From: CAZLNO01 sp964561005
GTDB lineage: Bacteria > Pseudomonadota > Alphaproteobacteria > Kiloniellales > Rhodovibrionaceae
NCBI GenBank assembly: GCA_964561005.1
Contig: CAZLNO010000044.1
Span: 1-28,735 of the forward strand
DNA length: 28,735 nucleotides
Reading direction: 5' to 3'
A model generated the notes under the pieces. It saw nothing but the letters and a program-made list of their open reading frames with translations, was not told where the DNA came from and did not search any database. Of this stretch, positions 14,316-22,657 are shown piece after piece. The position numbers were made by a program, and so were the translations under genes. Every line of letters starts with the position of its first letter. Position 1 is the first letter of the stretch.

Positions 14316-15008
14316 ATGAAGACAGCGGCATCCGTGCTGACCCTCAACGGTGCCGACCTGGGCCTGGACCCCTCCGGCGCCCTGCTGTGGCCGGATCGTC
14401 GGGCGTTGGTGGTGGCCGACCTGCATCTGGAGAAGGGCAGCAGCTACCACCGCCCGGACGGGCGCCTGCTGCCGCCCTACGACAGCGCGGCGACGCTCGG
14501 CCGGCTGGAAACCGTCATCGCCCGCGCGCGGCCGGAGACCGTCATCTGCCTGGGCGACTCCTTTCATGACCTTGGCGCGGCCGAACGTCTGAGCCCCGAG
14601 GACGGGGCGCGGCTGCGGGCCCTGACCGAGGGGCGCGACTGGGTCTGGGTCGCCGGCAATCACGATCCGGTTCCGAGCGCGAGCTTCGGCGGTCGCGTGG
14701 TCGAGGAGTTGGTGCTGGCCGGTCTGGTGTTCCGCCACGCCGCGCGGGCGGACGACGAAAACGTCAACGGGGAGGTCTCCGGCCACTACCACCCCAAGGC
14801 GGCCGTCCGGGTGCGCGGGCGGCGGGTGTCGGCGCGCTGCTTCGTCGCCGACGCGCGGCGCCTCATCCTGCCTGCATTTGGGGCCTACACCGGGGGCTTG
14901 AGCGTGCTGGACCCAGCGCTGAGGGGGTTGCTCGGGCGCCGCGCGGCGGTGCACCTGCTGGGCCGGGCCGGGGTCTATCGCTACGGCCTTTCGGCGATCG
15001 CCGGATAA
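14316..15008 (+). CDS. pdeM: Ligase-associated DNA damage response endonuclease PdeM
   Basis: This 230-residue calcineurin-like metallophosphoesterase belongs to the group encoded beside ligase-associated helicases. All metal ligands are visible: D35 and H37 (VADLHLEKG), D81 (GDSFHD), N115-H116-D117 (GNHD), H141, and H157/H159 (SGHYHP). SYHRPDGRLLPPYDSAATL and LPAFGAYTGGLSV are family features. It probably cleaves DNA ends during repair with the helicase, as inferred from conserved neighbourhood. The start ATG 14316 is chosen at the homology border; the upstream frame overlaps vapC. It lies 881 bases behind the helicase because vapBC intervenes. A terminator-like hairpin follows. Confidence 0.92.
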   Translation: MKTAASVLTLNGADLGLDPSGALLWPDRRALVVADLHLEKGSSYHRPDGRLLPPYDSAATLGRLETVIARARPETVICLGDSFHDLGAAERLSPEDGARLRALTEGRDWVWVAGNHDPVPSASFGGRVVEELVLAGLVFRHAARADDENVNGEVSGHYHPKAAVRVRGRRVSARCFVADARRLILPAFGAYTGGLSVLDPALRGLLGRRAAVHLLGRAGVYRYGLSAIAG

Positions 15009-15073
15009 GCCGGTGTCGGACACGAACCGCCGCGCCACGGGCACGGATTCCAGGGTGCGGCTCAAAGGGGAGG

Positions 15074-15132
15074 AAGCGGACGACGCCAACGGGGGAAGTG
15101 GGGGTAAGGGGGTGCCGGCGCCGTCCGCTTTT
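15074..15132 (+). terminator. Terminator-like hairpin after pdeM
   Basis: AAGCGGACGACGCC (15074-15087) pairs with GGCGCCGTCCGCTT (15117-15130), with one mismatch. The stem is followed by TTTT at 15129-15132. The 29-base loop is purine-rich (several G-runs) and larger than usual for an intrinsic terminator, so this is a moderate call. Confidence 0.5.
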
Positions 15133-15330
15133 CCACATGCTCGACAACGAGCGCGTGGACGATAGATAGCTTCACATCAGGCGTATCTAAAGTAGCCCGA
15201 CTTGCGACGGATTGTCACGCACCCGGCAATTGTTTTTTCTACATAATATTCGCCTTATCCGGACCCGCTTGCCTCATCCAGGCGCGATCCCTGTTCGTAC
15301 GAGGGTGGAGATCGATCCGAAGAGGACCCC
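15133..15330 (+). promoter_or_regulatory. AT-rich upstream region of the photolyase gene
   Basis: Positions 15009-15330 contain no gene. After the terminator-like hairpin, 15170-15260 is the most AT-rich patch of this part of the window (AATTGTTTTTTCTACATAAT near 15228-15247), which suggests a promoter or protein-binding site. TTGTCA (15212) and CATAAT (15242) are present but 24 bases apart, so no proper -35/-10 pair can be named. Confidence 0.35.
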
Positions 15331-16776
15331 ATGAGCCCAGCCGCGCCCATCATCGTCTGGTTCCGGGAGGACCTGCGGCTTGCCGACAATCCCGCGTTGG
15401 CCTGGGCGGTCGAGGCGGCGGCGCCGATCCTGCCGCTGTTCGTCCTGGACGACGCCGCGGCCGGCGCATGGCGGCCGGGCGGCGCGGCGCGCTGGTGGCT
15501 CCACCACAGCCTGGCGGCGCTGACCGAGAACCTGGCCGCGACGGGCGCGTCGCTGGTGCTCCGCCGGGGCCGCGCGGAAGAAATCGTGCCGGCGTTGGCC
15601 GAGGAGGTAGGGGCGCGGGCGGTCGTCTGGAACCGGCTCTACCTTCCGTGGGCGCAGGCGCGCGACACCCGCATCAAGGCGGCGCTGAGGGACCAGGGGC
15701 GAACGGCCAAGAGTTTCAACGCCCGACTCCTGTTCGAGCCCTGGGCGCCGCGCACGGCGACCGGTGAACCTTATCGCGTCTTCACCCCGTTCTGGAAGGC
15801 CCTGCAAGGCCTCGGCGAGCCGGCGCCGCCGCGAGCCGCGCCGGGCGCCTTGCCCCCTGGTCCGAGACGGGCGAGCGAGCGCCTGGCCGACTGGGGCCTG
15901 GCGCCGACGCGGCCGGACTGGGCCGGCGGCCTGCGGGCCGCCTGGACGCCAGGCGAAACCGGCGCCCGCGCCCGGCTCGCCACCTTCCTGGACCAGGGCC
16001 TCGGCGCCTACGGCGGGGCGCGCAACCGCCCTGACCAGCCGGGCACCAGCCGCCTGTCCGCGCATCTGCACTGGGGCGAGGTCTCGCCGCGTCAGGTCTG
16101 GCACGCGGTGCGCCAGCGCACGGCCGCGAACCCCGGTTTCGAAAAGAGCGGATCGGCCTTTCTGCGCGAGCTGGGCTGGCGCGAGTTTTCGTACCATCTG
16201 CTGTACTGGTGGCCGGACCTGCCGGACGTGACCTGGAAGGCGCAGTTCCACGACTTTCCCTGGCAGCGGGATGAAGCCGCCTTTCGCGCCTGGACGCGCG
16301 GGCGGACCGGCTATCCCATCGTGGACGCGGGCATGCGCGAGCTCTGGGCCACCGGCTGGATGCACAACCGGGTGCGCATGATCGTCGCCTCCTTCCTGGT
16401 GAAGGACCTGCTGCTGCCCTGGCAGTGGGGCGAGCGCTGGTTCTGGGACACCCTGGTGGACGCGGACCTCGCCAACAATTCGGCCTCCTGGCAATGGGTG
16501 GCCGGCTGCGGCGCCGACGCCGCGCCGTACTTCCGCATCTTCAACCCCGTGACCCAGGGCCGGAAGTTCGACCCCGACGGCGCCTATGTCCGCCGCTGGG
16601 CACCGGAAATCGCGGCGCTGCCGGACAAGTATCTGCATGCGCCGTGGGAAGCCCCGCCGGAGGTCCTGGCCGAGGCGGACGTCGACCTGGGCAGGACCTA
16701 CCCCGCGCCGCTCGTCGACCACCAGGCCGCCCGCAAGCGCGCGCTGGCGGCCTTCGAGTCGGTCAAGAAACGCTAG
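15331..16776 (+). CDS. phrB: Deoxyribodipyrimidine photolyase (class I CPD type)
   Basis: This 481-residue flavoprotein would split UV-induced cyclobutane pyrimidine dimers using blue light. The N-terminal antenna domain starts IIVWFREDLRLADNPAL. The C-terminal FAD domain carries RLSAHLHWGEVSPR (241-254), TGYPIVDAGMRELWATGWMHNR and ANNSASWQWVAGCGADAAPY. The electron-transfer tryptophans correspond to W311, W364 and W387, and the asparagine near flavin N5 is in NNSASW. The antenna cofactor (folate or deazaflavin) cannot be decided. AGAGGA precedes the ATG. Together with the SRAP, helicase and PdeM genes it gives this stretch a DNA-repair character. Confidence 0.95.
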   Translation: MSPAAPIIVWFREDLRLADNPALAWAVEAAAPILPLFVLDDAAAGAWRPGGAARWWLHHSLAALTENLAATGASLVLRRGRAEEIVPALAEEVGARAVVWNRLYLPWAQARDTRIKAALRDQGRTAKSFNARLLFEPWAPRTATGEPYRVFTPFWKALQGLGEPAPPRAAPGALPPGPRRASERLADWGLAPTRPDWAGGLRAAWTPGETGARARLATFLDQGLGAYGGARNRPDQPGTSRLSAHLHWGEVSPRQVWHAVRQRTAANPGFEKSGSAFLRELGWREFSYHLLYWWPDLPDVTWKAQFHDFPWQRDEAAFRAWTRGRTGYPIVDAGMRELWATGWMHNRVRMIVASFLVKDLLLPWQWGERWFWDTLVDADLANNSASWQWVAGCGADAAPYFRIFNPVTQGRKFDPDGAYVRRWAPEIAALPDKYLHAPWEAPPEVLAEADVDLGRTYPAPLVDHQAARKRALAAFESVKKR

Positions 16777-16853
16777 TGCGGGGCCGCGATTCTCGCCTTG
16801 CCAAGGGCGCGGGTCATGCCACAATGCGTCAGCATCATTTGGAGGCCCTCGCC

Positions 16854-17153
16854 ATGACCGTTCCCACGCGTCGCCATGTCCTCGCTGCGACCGCTGTCAG
16901 CGCCGGCGCGGCCGCGCTCCCCACCGCCGCGCGCGCCTTCTCGTTCTCCGAGTCGAACGTTGCCACGCGCGAGCTTTACGAGAACGCCTGCGGCCAACGC
17001 GCTTTCCACGACGAGCTTATCGCGGAGGTCCGACAAGTCCTGGGCGAAAAGGGATATGAAGCGAGCGAGGCCGAGGTGCGCGCCGCGGTGCGATCGCTCT
17101 CCTGCCCGGTATGCGGCTGCCCCCTGACGGCCGCGCTGCCCGACTCTCGGTAG
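16854..17153 (+). CDS. Small Tat-exported protein with C-terminal CPVCGC motif
   Basis: This 99-residue protein begins MTVPTRRHVLAATAVSAGAA and has a twin-arginine signal (R6-R7) ending near ARA at about 28. The mature part is about 70 residues, helical and charged (FHDELIAEVRQVLGEKGYEA), and ends with SLSCPVCGCPLTAALPD. The three cysteines could hold zinc, iron or copper, or form a disulfide. Tat export implies folding, possibly with a cofactor, in the cytoplasm. GGAGG lies eight bases before the ATG. I do not recognise a named family. It follows phrB by 77 bases and may share its transcript. It is separate from the convergent DUF29 gene. Confidence 0.8.
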   Translation: MTVPTRRHVLAATAVSAGAAALPTAARAFSFSESNVATRELYENACGQRAFHDELIAEVRQVLGEKGYEASEAEVRAAVRSLSCPVCGCPLTAALPDSR

Positions 17154-17333
17154 GCGTTCCCAACCGCTGACGACGGCCTTCTGCCCCGGCAGTGGTGCTG
17201 CTCACGGGTTGTGACGATCCATCGACCGCGTTTGCCGCAGGTCGTGCAGCACTGCGTCAGCATCGAGCTCTTCGCGCAGAAGTGTCATGCGGCTCATACC
17301 GTCCGACGAATGAAATCATACATCTAGGGCGGC

Positions 17334-17390
17334 CTCATGCTTCGACAGGCTCAGCATGAGGACCTCGTCCTGAGCTTGTCGAAGGACGAG
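17334..17390. repeat. Palindromic repeat, second copy of the type found in the helicase gene
   Basis: CTCATGCT...AGCATGAG (17334-17360) is followed by CTCGTCCTGAGC...GACGAG (to 17390); GCTTCGACAGGCTCAGCATG and its partner GAGCTTGTCGAAGG are the recognisable core. The unit ends five bases before the DUF29 stop codon side (17396), between convergent genes, a usual REP position where it can act as transcript end. Confidence 0.85.
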
Positions 17391-17395
17391 TCTCC

Positions 17396-17812
17396 TCAAA
17401 CGTCGGGCGGTATCACTGGCGCGTTCGAAGGCATGGCCTCCGGCAGGGCGTCACCGTGGGCCGCAAGCGCCGCCGCCGCCTCTCGCTTCGCGCGCCGCCA
17501 GGTTTTGTCCAGGTCGGTGTTCTGCACCATGCCCGGCGTGACCCGGGCGAGAATGTCGTTGTGAAAGGTCACGATCTCGGCGCGCCAGTGCCCCACGGAG
17601 GGCGCGTCTGGAACCGCGTCCAGCTTGATGAGATGCACGAGGATCTGGCGCAGGTAGCTCTCGACCGCGGCAAGCTCGGCTTTCCCCATATCCTCGATCT
17701 CTTCGGCCAGATGTTCGATGTCGAGGGTCTTGTAGCCGGTCAGAGCCCGTAGCCGCCGGGCCTGGTCCTGCGTCCAGAGGTAATAGTCCGTTTCGTAAAG
17801 GGACCGCGACAT
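17396..17812 (-). CDS. DUF29 family protein
   Basis: The protein has 138 residues. SLYETDYYLWTQDQARRLRA, then DIEHLAEEIEDMGKAELAAVESYLRQILVHLIKL is the DUF29 signature, followed by HWRAEIVTFHNDI. The fold is helical and cytosolic; function is unknown. The start ATG 17812 matches the usual family beginning; the frame remains open to 18301 but overlaps the oxidoreductase gene antisense to its coding sense. DUF29 genes are often multicopy and may travel with mobile DNA. It lies 52 bases downstream of the FAD oxidoreductase on the same strand. Confidence 0.9.
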   Translation of the reverse strand: MSRSLYETDYYLWTQDQARRLRALTGYKTLDIEHLAEEIEDMGKAELAAVESYLRQILVHLIKLDAVPDAPSVGHWRAEIVTFHNDILARVTPGMVQNTDLDKTWRRAKREAAAALAAHGDALPEAMPSNAPVIPPDV

Positions 17813-17864
17813 GCCCTGTCTCCGATACCGCGTCCGAGGCCGCCAGGCCGGACGTCCCCGAACT

Positions 17865-19025
17865 TTAGGGGCTCTCGGGTCGCGCTGAAAGGCCGGCGCC
17901 TCGCTCGAAGCGGCGCGGCGACAGCGCCGCCCAGGCTTCGGCCTCGCCGCCGCCTTCCACCAGCCACGCCACGTAATCCGCCGTCGCCGGCGCCAGGCCC
18001 AGCCCGACCTTGTAATGACCGCCGGCCAAGATAATCCGTGCCGATCGGGGATGCGGGCCGACCACCGGCTGCCGGTCCGGCGTGGCGGGGCGAAAGCCGC
18101 TCCACAGCCGTGGGGTGGGCGGAGGTTGAGGCAAGTGGAGAAGCATCCGGCATCGGCCTCGCAGGTCGGCCAGGCCCTCGCGCGTGACCGTGAGCTCGGG
18201 AGCGGCACTCTTCTCGGTCGTGCTGCCGATGTGGACGTCCCCATCGTGGAAAAGCGCGAACGAGCCGCCGCCATAGACCAGGGGCCAGTCCGACGACGCA
18301 CCCGCCAGCGGCAGCGCCATTGCCTGCCCCTTCACCGGCGCGATCGCCACCGGCGGCGCCGCCCCGGCCAGTTCCGGCAGACCCAAGCCGGCGCAGACCA
18401 CCGCGTGGCCCGCGGCCATCCGCTCCCCGTCGGTCCAGGCTTCGACGCCCCGCGCCGAAGCCCGAAGCGCGCGCACGGGGCTGCCTTCGACAAGCGCCAC
18501 GCCGCGCGCTCGGCAGGCAGCCCTCAGCCCCGCCACCAGGCGGTCCGGAGCGATCCGGGCCGTCGCGTCGTCATGCAGATAGCCGTGCGGCGAGGCGGCA
18601 ACCCAGGGCACCAGTGAGCGCGCCGTTGCAACGTCGACCCACCGCAGGGGCAGGGTGCCGAGCCCGTGCCAGCGCGTGCGCGCCGCCGCGACGCGCTCCA
18701 CCGCCCGCGCCGCCGCCTGCTCGGAATTCAGGATCTCCAAGCGCCCCGTCTTGCGATAGCCGCAGTCAAGTCCGCCAACCGCTTCGACCTCGGCGACGAA
18801 GTCGGGCATTGCCGCGAGGCTGTCGAACTGGATATCGGCCAGCGGCGTGCGCGCCGTCGGTGCGTGCGGCATCAGCGCGCCCAGCGCGGCGCCCGTGGCG
18901 CCGCCGCCGCAGCGGTCTTTCTCCAGCAACATCACCCGGTGGCCCCGCCCGGCCAGGCGAAAGGCGGCGGCGAGGCCGATGACCCCGCCGCCGATCACGA
19001 TGATGTCCGTCGTCGCATCCGGCAT
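17865..19025 (-). CDS. FAD-dependent oxidoreductase (D-amino-acid/glycine oxidase-like, DAO family)
   Basis: This 386-residue flavoenzyme opens with the Rossmann dinucleotide motif DIIVIGGGVIGLAAAFRLAG and the acidic end of strand 2 in LLEKD. G-x-G-A-T-G-A-A-L-G-A-L-M-P and GHYKVGLGLAPATADYV near the C-terminus match the glycine oxidase ThiO / D-amino-acid oxidase family, including the substrate-site arginine in SGFRPATPDRQPVVG. It would oxidise a glycine-like or D-amino acid to an imine with hydrogen peroxide. No thiamine genes are adjacent, so ThiO is not assigned. ATG 19025 is preferred over GTG/ATG further upstream because homology begins there. It follows the His-rich protein gene on the same strand. 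Confidence 0.85.
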   Translation of the reverse strand: MPDATTDIIVIGGGVIGLAAAFRLAGRGHRVMLLEKDRCGGGATGAALGALMPHAPTARTPLADIQFDSLAAMPDFVAEVEAVGGLDCGYRKTGRLEILNSEQAAARAVERVAAARTRWHGLGTLPLRWVDVATARSLVPWVAASPHGYLHDDATARIAPDRLVAGLRAACRARGVALVEGSPVRALRASARGVEAWTDGERMAAGHAVVCAGLGLPELAGAAPPVAIAPVKGQAMALPLAGASSDWPLVYGGGSFALFHDGDVHIGSTTEKSAAPELTVTREGLADLRGRCRMLLHLPQPPPTPRLWSGFRPATPDRQPVVGPHPRSARIILAGGHYKVGLGLAPATADYVAWLVEGGGEAEAWAALSPRRFERGAGLSARPESP

Positions 19026-19128
19026 GGCCGCGCCCGTCCGTCCCGTGTGCCAAGCAGCGCCCGTCATAGCCCATCCGGCGGAACCGGGCGAGGCGGGAAC
19101 GGCCGCGCGGCGCGATGCCGGAGGAGCC

Positions 19129-20016
19129 TCAGAATTTCAGCTCGAAGTTCAGCGAGGGGACGACATCGGGGCTGCCGTCGGTCAGGCCGAAGAGGAGCGC
19201 CAGGCGGGGCTCCAGGACCCGCTCCCGCCCGATGTCGATATCCCCGTAAACCGCCGGACCGAGCACATGGCTGTTCTCGCCCAGCGGCAGGGCGTCGCCG
19301 AACGCCCCCTCCGCCGTGCCGTGCGCCTCAAGTCCCGCGGCGACCTCGGCGTCGCCGATCCGGCCGGCGGGAACGGTCGCGCTCATGGCATAGGCCAGCC
19401 CGGGGTCCTCACCGTCCTCGAACGGAACCTCCACGAACAGGTTGGAAATCGTATTCACGGGCCCCAGCCCAAGCTCGACCAGCGGCCCGAGCGCGACGGC
19501 GCCCTTGCTGATGCCGTCCTCGTTGGGCACTTCGAGGGCCGCATAAAGGCCGAGCGCCGTCAACCGGACGGAGGCCTCGCCATGCCCGTGCCCGTGATCA
19601 TGACCGTGGCCATGGGCGTGGCCGTCCCCGAGCGGTGCCAGGAAGACGTTCTCCCACTCGTAAGCCTCGAACTCGGCGGGCTCGCTATCCGGATTGGCAA
19701 GCTCGACGGCGCCGGTGGTCTTCCACCATGACGTCGGCGCGAATCCCAACGCGATCTCGTGGGCCGAGCGCTCGTCCCCCGTGTCGACGTCGCCGAAGGA
19801 AACGCCGTTCAGGCTCTCAAACTCGAAGCCGCCCTTGTCGACATCGGGATGAATCACCTCGAACACCTGGGCACTCGCCGTCGCCGCCGGCACAATCCAA
19901 AACGCGGCGGCGAGCGCCGCCAGAAAAGGCTTGGCGGCTGTCAGGGCGCGTGGCGAGCGGCAGGCCCACACCCGCTGATCGATGTCGCTCGCAAGGTTCT
20001 CTTGTGCAGCTGTCAT
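19129..20016 (-). CDS. His-rich outer-membrane-type protein, candidate Zur-regulon member
   Basis: This 295-residue exported protein has a signal peptide (hydrophobic 31-45, cleavage near ATASAQ at 50), then alternating beta-strand sequence and a C-terminal FELKF ending in Phe, typical of outer-membrane barrels. A loop at 133-146 reads HAHGHGHDHGHGHG and should bind zinc or nickel. Family name is not recognised; it resembles no TonB receptor. A Zur-box-like site lies 19 bases upstream of the ATG, and znuA is the next gene upstream on the same strand. A role in zinc capture at the outer membrane or periplasm is inferred. AGAGGA eight bases before the ATG supports this start. It might alternatively be a periplasmic beta protein. 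Confidence 0.75.
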   Translation of the reverse strand: MTAAQENLASDIDQRVWACRSPRALTAAKPFLAALAAAFWIVPAATASAQVFEVIHPDVDKGGFEFESLNGVSFGDVDTGDERSAHEIALGFAPTSWWKTTGAVELANPDSEPAEFEAYEWENVFLAPLGDGHAHGHGHDHGHGHGEASVRLTALGLYAALEVPNEDGISKGAVALGPLVELGLGPVNTISNLFVEVPFEDGEDPGLAYAMSATVPAGRIGDAEVAAGLEAHGTAEGAFGDALPLGENSHVLGPAVYGDIDIGRERVLEPRLALLFGLTDGSPDVVPSLNFELKF

Positions 20017-20034
20017 TTCCTCATTCCTCTGTAT

Positions 20035-20052
20035 GCAACGTTATATCGTCCG
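20035..20052 (-). promoter_or_regulatory. Zur-box-like site before the His-rich protein gene
   Basis: GCAACGTTATATCGTCCG aligns without gaps to GCAATGTTATACAGTAAC, the site between znuA and zur, sharing the GCAA-GTTATA-GT core. The right half is poorly palindromic, so binding would be weaker. It lies in the 95-base gap between the znuA stop and the His-rich protein start. Confidence 0.5.
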
Positions 20053-20111
20053 TTTTCTGGCGATCCTTGTGTCGCCGTGGGTCGCGGCGCGACCGGCCGC
20101 CGCTGGCGCTG

Positions 20112-21248
20112 TCAGTCGCGGTCGGCGAGGCAGTCGTGCAACGCGCGTCCCAGGTTCCGCAGCAGCGTGGTATAGGCGGTCGGTCCCGGCGGCAGGTCGG
20201 CGCCCAGCGGGTCCAGGACTCCCGCGCGCACCTCGGTGTTCTCGACGATGGTGGCGACGAGGTCGGGGGCGAACTGGGGCTCGCGGAACACGCAGCGCAC
20301 CCCCAGTTCCGTCAACCGCTGGCGGATCTCGTAAACCCGCCGCGCCCCCGGCGCACGATCGGGGTTGAGCGTGATCGCTCCCACCGCGTTCAGGTCATAG
20401 TGTCGTTCCAGGTACTGATACGCGTCGTGAAAAACGATGAACGGCACGTCCCGCACCGGGGCGACCCGCGCCCGCACGGCCGCGTCGGTGGAGTCGATGT
20501 CGGCCTTCACGGCCTGGGCGTTGGCCGCGTAGGTCGCCGCGTGCTCCGGATCCAGCGCGCGCAAGCGTGCGGCGATCGCGTCCACCATCGTCTTGGCGTT
20601 GTCCGGATCGAGCCAGACGTGGGCATCGACCGCCGTCTCGGGAATGCCCTGAACACGGCCCGGGCCGTCGTCATGCGCATGATCGTCGTCATCGTGGGCG
20701 TGGCCGTGCGCATCATCGTCATGATCGTCGTCATCGTGGGCGTGGCCGTGCGCATCATCGTCATGATCGTGATCGTGATCGTGATCGTCATCGTGGCTGT
20801 GGTCATGTGCATCATGGCCATGATCATCATCGGGGCCGTCGCCTTTCCCATGCCCGTGCGCGTGATGCCCGTGAGAATGCGTCCCCCAGACGCCGCCGGC
20901 ACGGGTCCGCAGCAGGCGCAATCCCTCCGTGCGTATCAGGGGCAGGGATCGATCCGGCCCGACGATGTTTGCGACCGGCCGGGCCAGCACCGTCTCCAGC
21001 GCCGGCCCCACCCAGACCACCAGCTCGGCCGACTCCAGCATCGCCGCTTCCGAGGGTTTCAAACGATAGGCATGCGGCGACTGACCGCCTGTCATCAGAA
21101 GTTTCGGCGTGCCCACACCGTCCATCACGCCGGCCACCAGACTGTGGACCGGCTTGATGCTGGCCACCACGTCCGGCGCCGCCCGGACGGGCGCCCACGG
21201 CGCCGCGACCAGCAGTCCGGCGAAGGTCAGGCAAAGCGCCTTGTACAT
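20112..21248 (-). CDS. znuA: Zinc ABC transporter substrate-binding protein ZnuA
   Basis: This 378-residue periplasmic protein delivers zinc to ZnuBC. A signal peptide (1-24, cleavage near VRAAPD) is followed by VVASIKPVHSLVAGVM. Zinc ligands are seen as H59 (SPHAY), H210 (DAHVWLDPDNA) and the His of FIVFHDAYQYLE. A very long His/Asp-rich loop (about 124-192) contains dozens of His and includes a 14-residue tandem duplication; it likely gathers zinc and passes it to the cleft. ATG 21248 is chosen as the start of the signal peptide; the frame open to 21341 runs over the operator and zur start. It is divergent from zur-znuC-znuB across a shared Zur box. Confidence 0.96.
   Translation of the reverse strand: MYKALCLTFAGLLVAAPWAPVRAAPDVVASIKPVHSLVAGVMDGVGTPKLLMTGGQSPHAYRLKPSEAAMLESAELVVWVGPALETVLARPVANIVGPDRSLPLIRTEGLRLLRTRAGGVWGTHSHGHHAHGHGKGDGPDDDHGHDAHDHSHDDDHDHDHDHDDDAHGHAHDDDDHDDDAHGHAHDDDDHAHDDGPGRVQGIPETAVDAHVWLDPDNAKTMVDAIAARLRALDPEHAATYAANAQAVKADIDSTDAAVRARVAPVRDVPFIVFHDAYQYLERHYDLNAVGAITLNPDRAPGARRVYEIRQRLTELGVRCVFREPQFAPDLVATIVENTEVRAGVLDPLGADLPPGPTAYTTLLRNLGRALHDCLADRD
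20681..20764. repeat. 42-bp exact tandem duplication inside znuA
   Basis: Unit 20681-20722 is repeated exactly at 20723-20764 and encodes the 14-residue unit DDDAHGHAHDDDDH twice. Flanking DNA (GATCGTGATCGT runs to about 20790) is also low-complexity His/Asp coding sequence. Such exact in-frame repeats indicate a recent slippage or duplication and a likely length-variable loop. Confidence 0.95.
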
Positions 21249-21285
21249 CCCAGCACTCCTTGTTACCTGTGCGTCAGCGTGTGCA

Positions 21286-21313
21286 ATGTTATACAGTAAC
21301 ATCGACCGGTCAA
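21286..21313. promoter_or_regulatory. Zur box and znuA promoter in the znuA-zur divergent region
   Basis: ATGTTATACAGTAACAT (21286-21302) is a palindrome with perfect 6-base arms, close to known Zur boxes. On the minus strand TTGACC (21313-21308) and TAACAT (21291-21286) form a -35/-10 pair with 16-base spacing, so the box covers the znuA -10. The zur start codon is at 21325, so one site can control both directions under zinc sufficiency. Confidence 0.75.
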
Positions 21314-21324
21314 CAGGAGTGCCC

Positions 21325-21835
21325 ATGTCCGGCTTCGACACCGCCGCCGCCTCCTTCGATCCCGAGGGCCACGATCACGCCCGCTGCGTGCACAGCGCAC
21401 TGGCCACCGCCGAGGCCTTGTGCCGCCGACGAGGCGCGCGGCTGACCGACCAGCGCCGCCGCGTGCTGGAGCTGGTCTGGCAGAGCCACGCCCCGGTCGG
21501 CGCCTACGACCTGCTGGAACGCCTGTCGGCCGAGAGCGGCGGCGGCCGGGTCGCGCCGCCGACGGTCTACCGGGCGCTGGAGTTCCTGCTGGCGCATGGC
21601 CTGATCCACCGGGTGGAGAGCCTCAACGCCTACATCGGCTGCGCCCGGCCCGACGCGCGCCATGCCGGCCACTTCCTGATCTGCCGCAACTGCCACGCCG
21701 CCGCCGAGCTGCAGGACACGCGCATCGAGACGGCGCTGCGCAAGGGCGCGGAGGATCTTGGCTTCCGCGTCGAGGCGGAGACCGTGGAGCTGCGCGGCCT
21801 CTGCCCCGGCTGCCAGGACGCGGAGGGAGAGACGC

Positions 21836-21846
<11 letters not shown>
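21325..21846 (+). CDS. zur: Fur-family zinc uptake regulator Zur
   Basis: This 173-residue repressor senses zinc. The winged-helix domain (about 35-105) contains LTDQRRRVLELVWQSHAPVG and PPTVYRALEFLLAHGLIHRV. Structural zinc cysteines are C120/C123 (ICRNC) and C160/C163 (LCPGC); H113 and H116 (RHAGHF) lie in the sensory-site region. Dimerisation strands follow. The N-terminus with GHDHARCVH is slightly extended. ATG 21325 has AGGAG six bases upstream. It overlaps znuC by 11 bases, placing the regulator first in its own transport operon; it probably represses both this operon and znuA through the intervening palindrome. Confidence 0.95.

Positions 21847-22653
<807 letters not shown>

Positions 22654-22657
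<4 letters not shown>

Noticed and set aside
20660..20790. Repetitive GATCGT/GTGGCC stretch as a CRISPR or satellite
   Set aside because: The repeats are in frame, without spacers, and encode the His/Asp loop of ZnuA.
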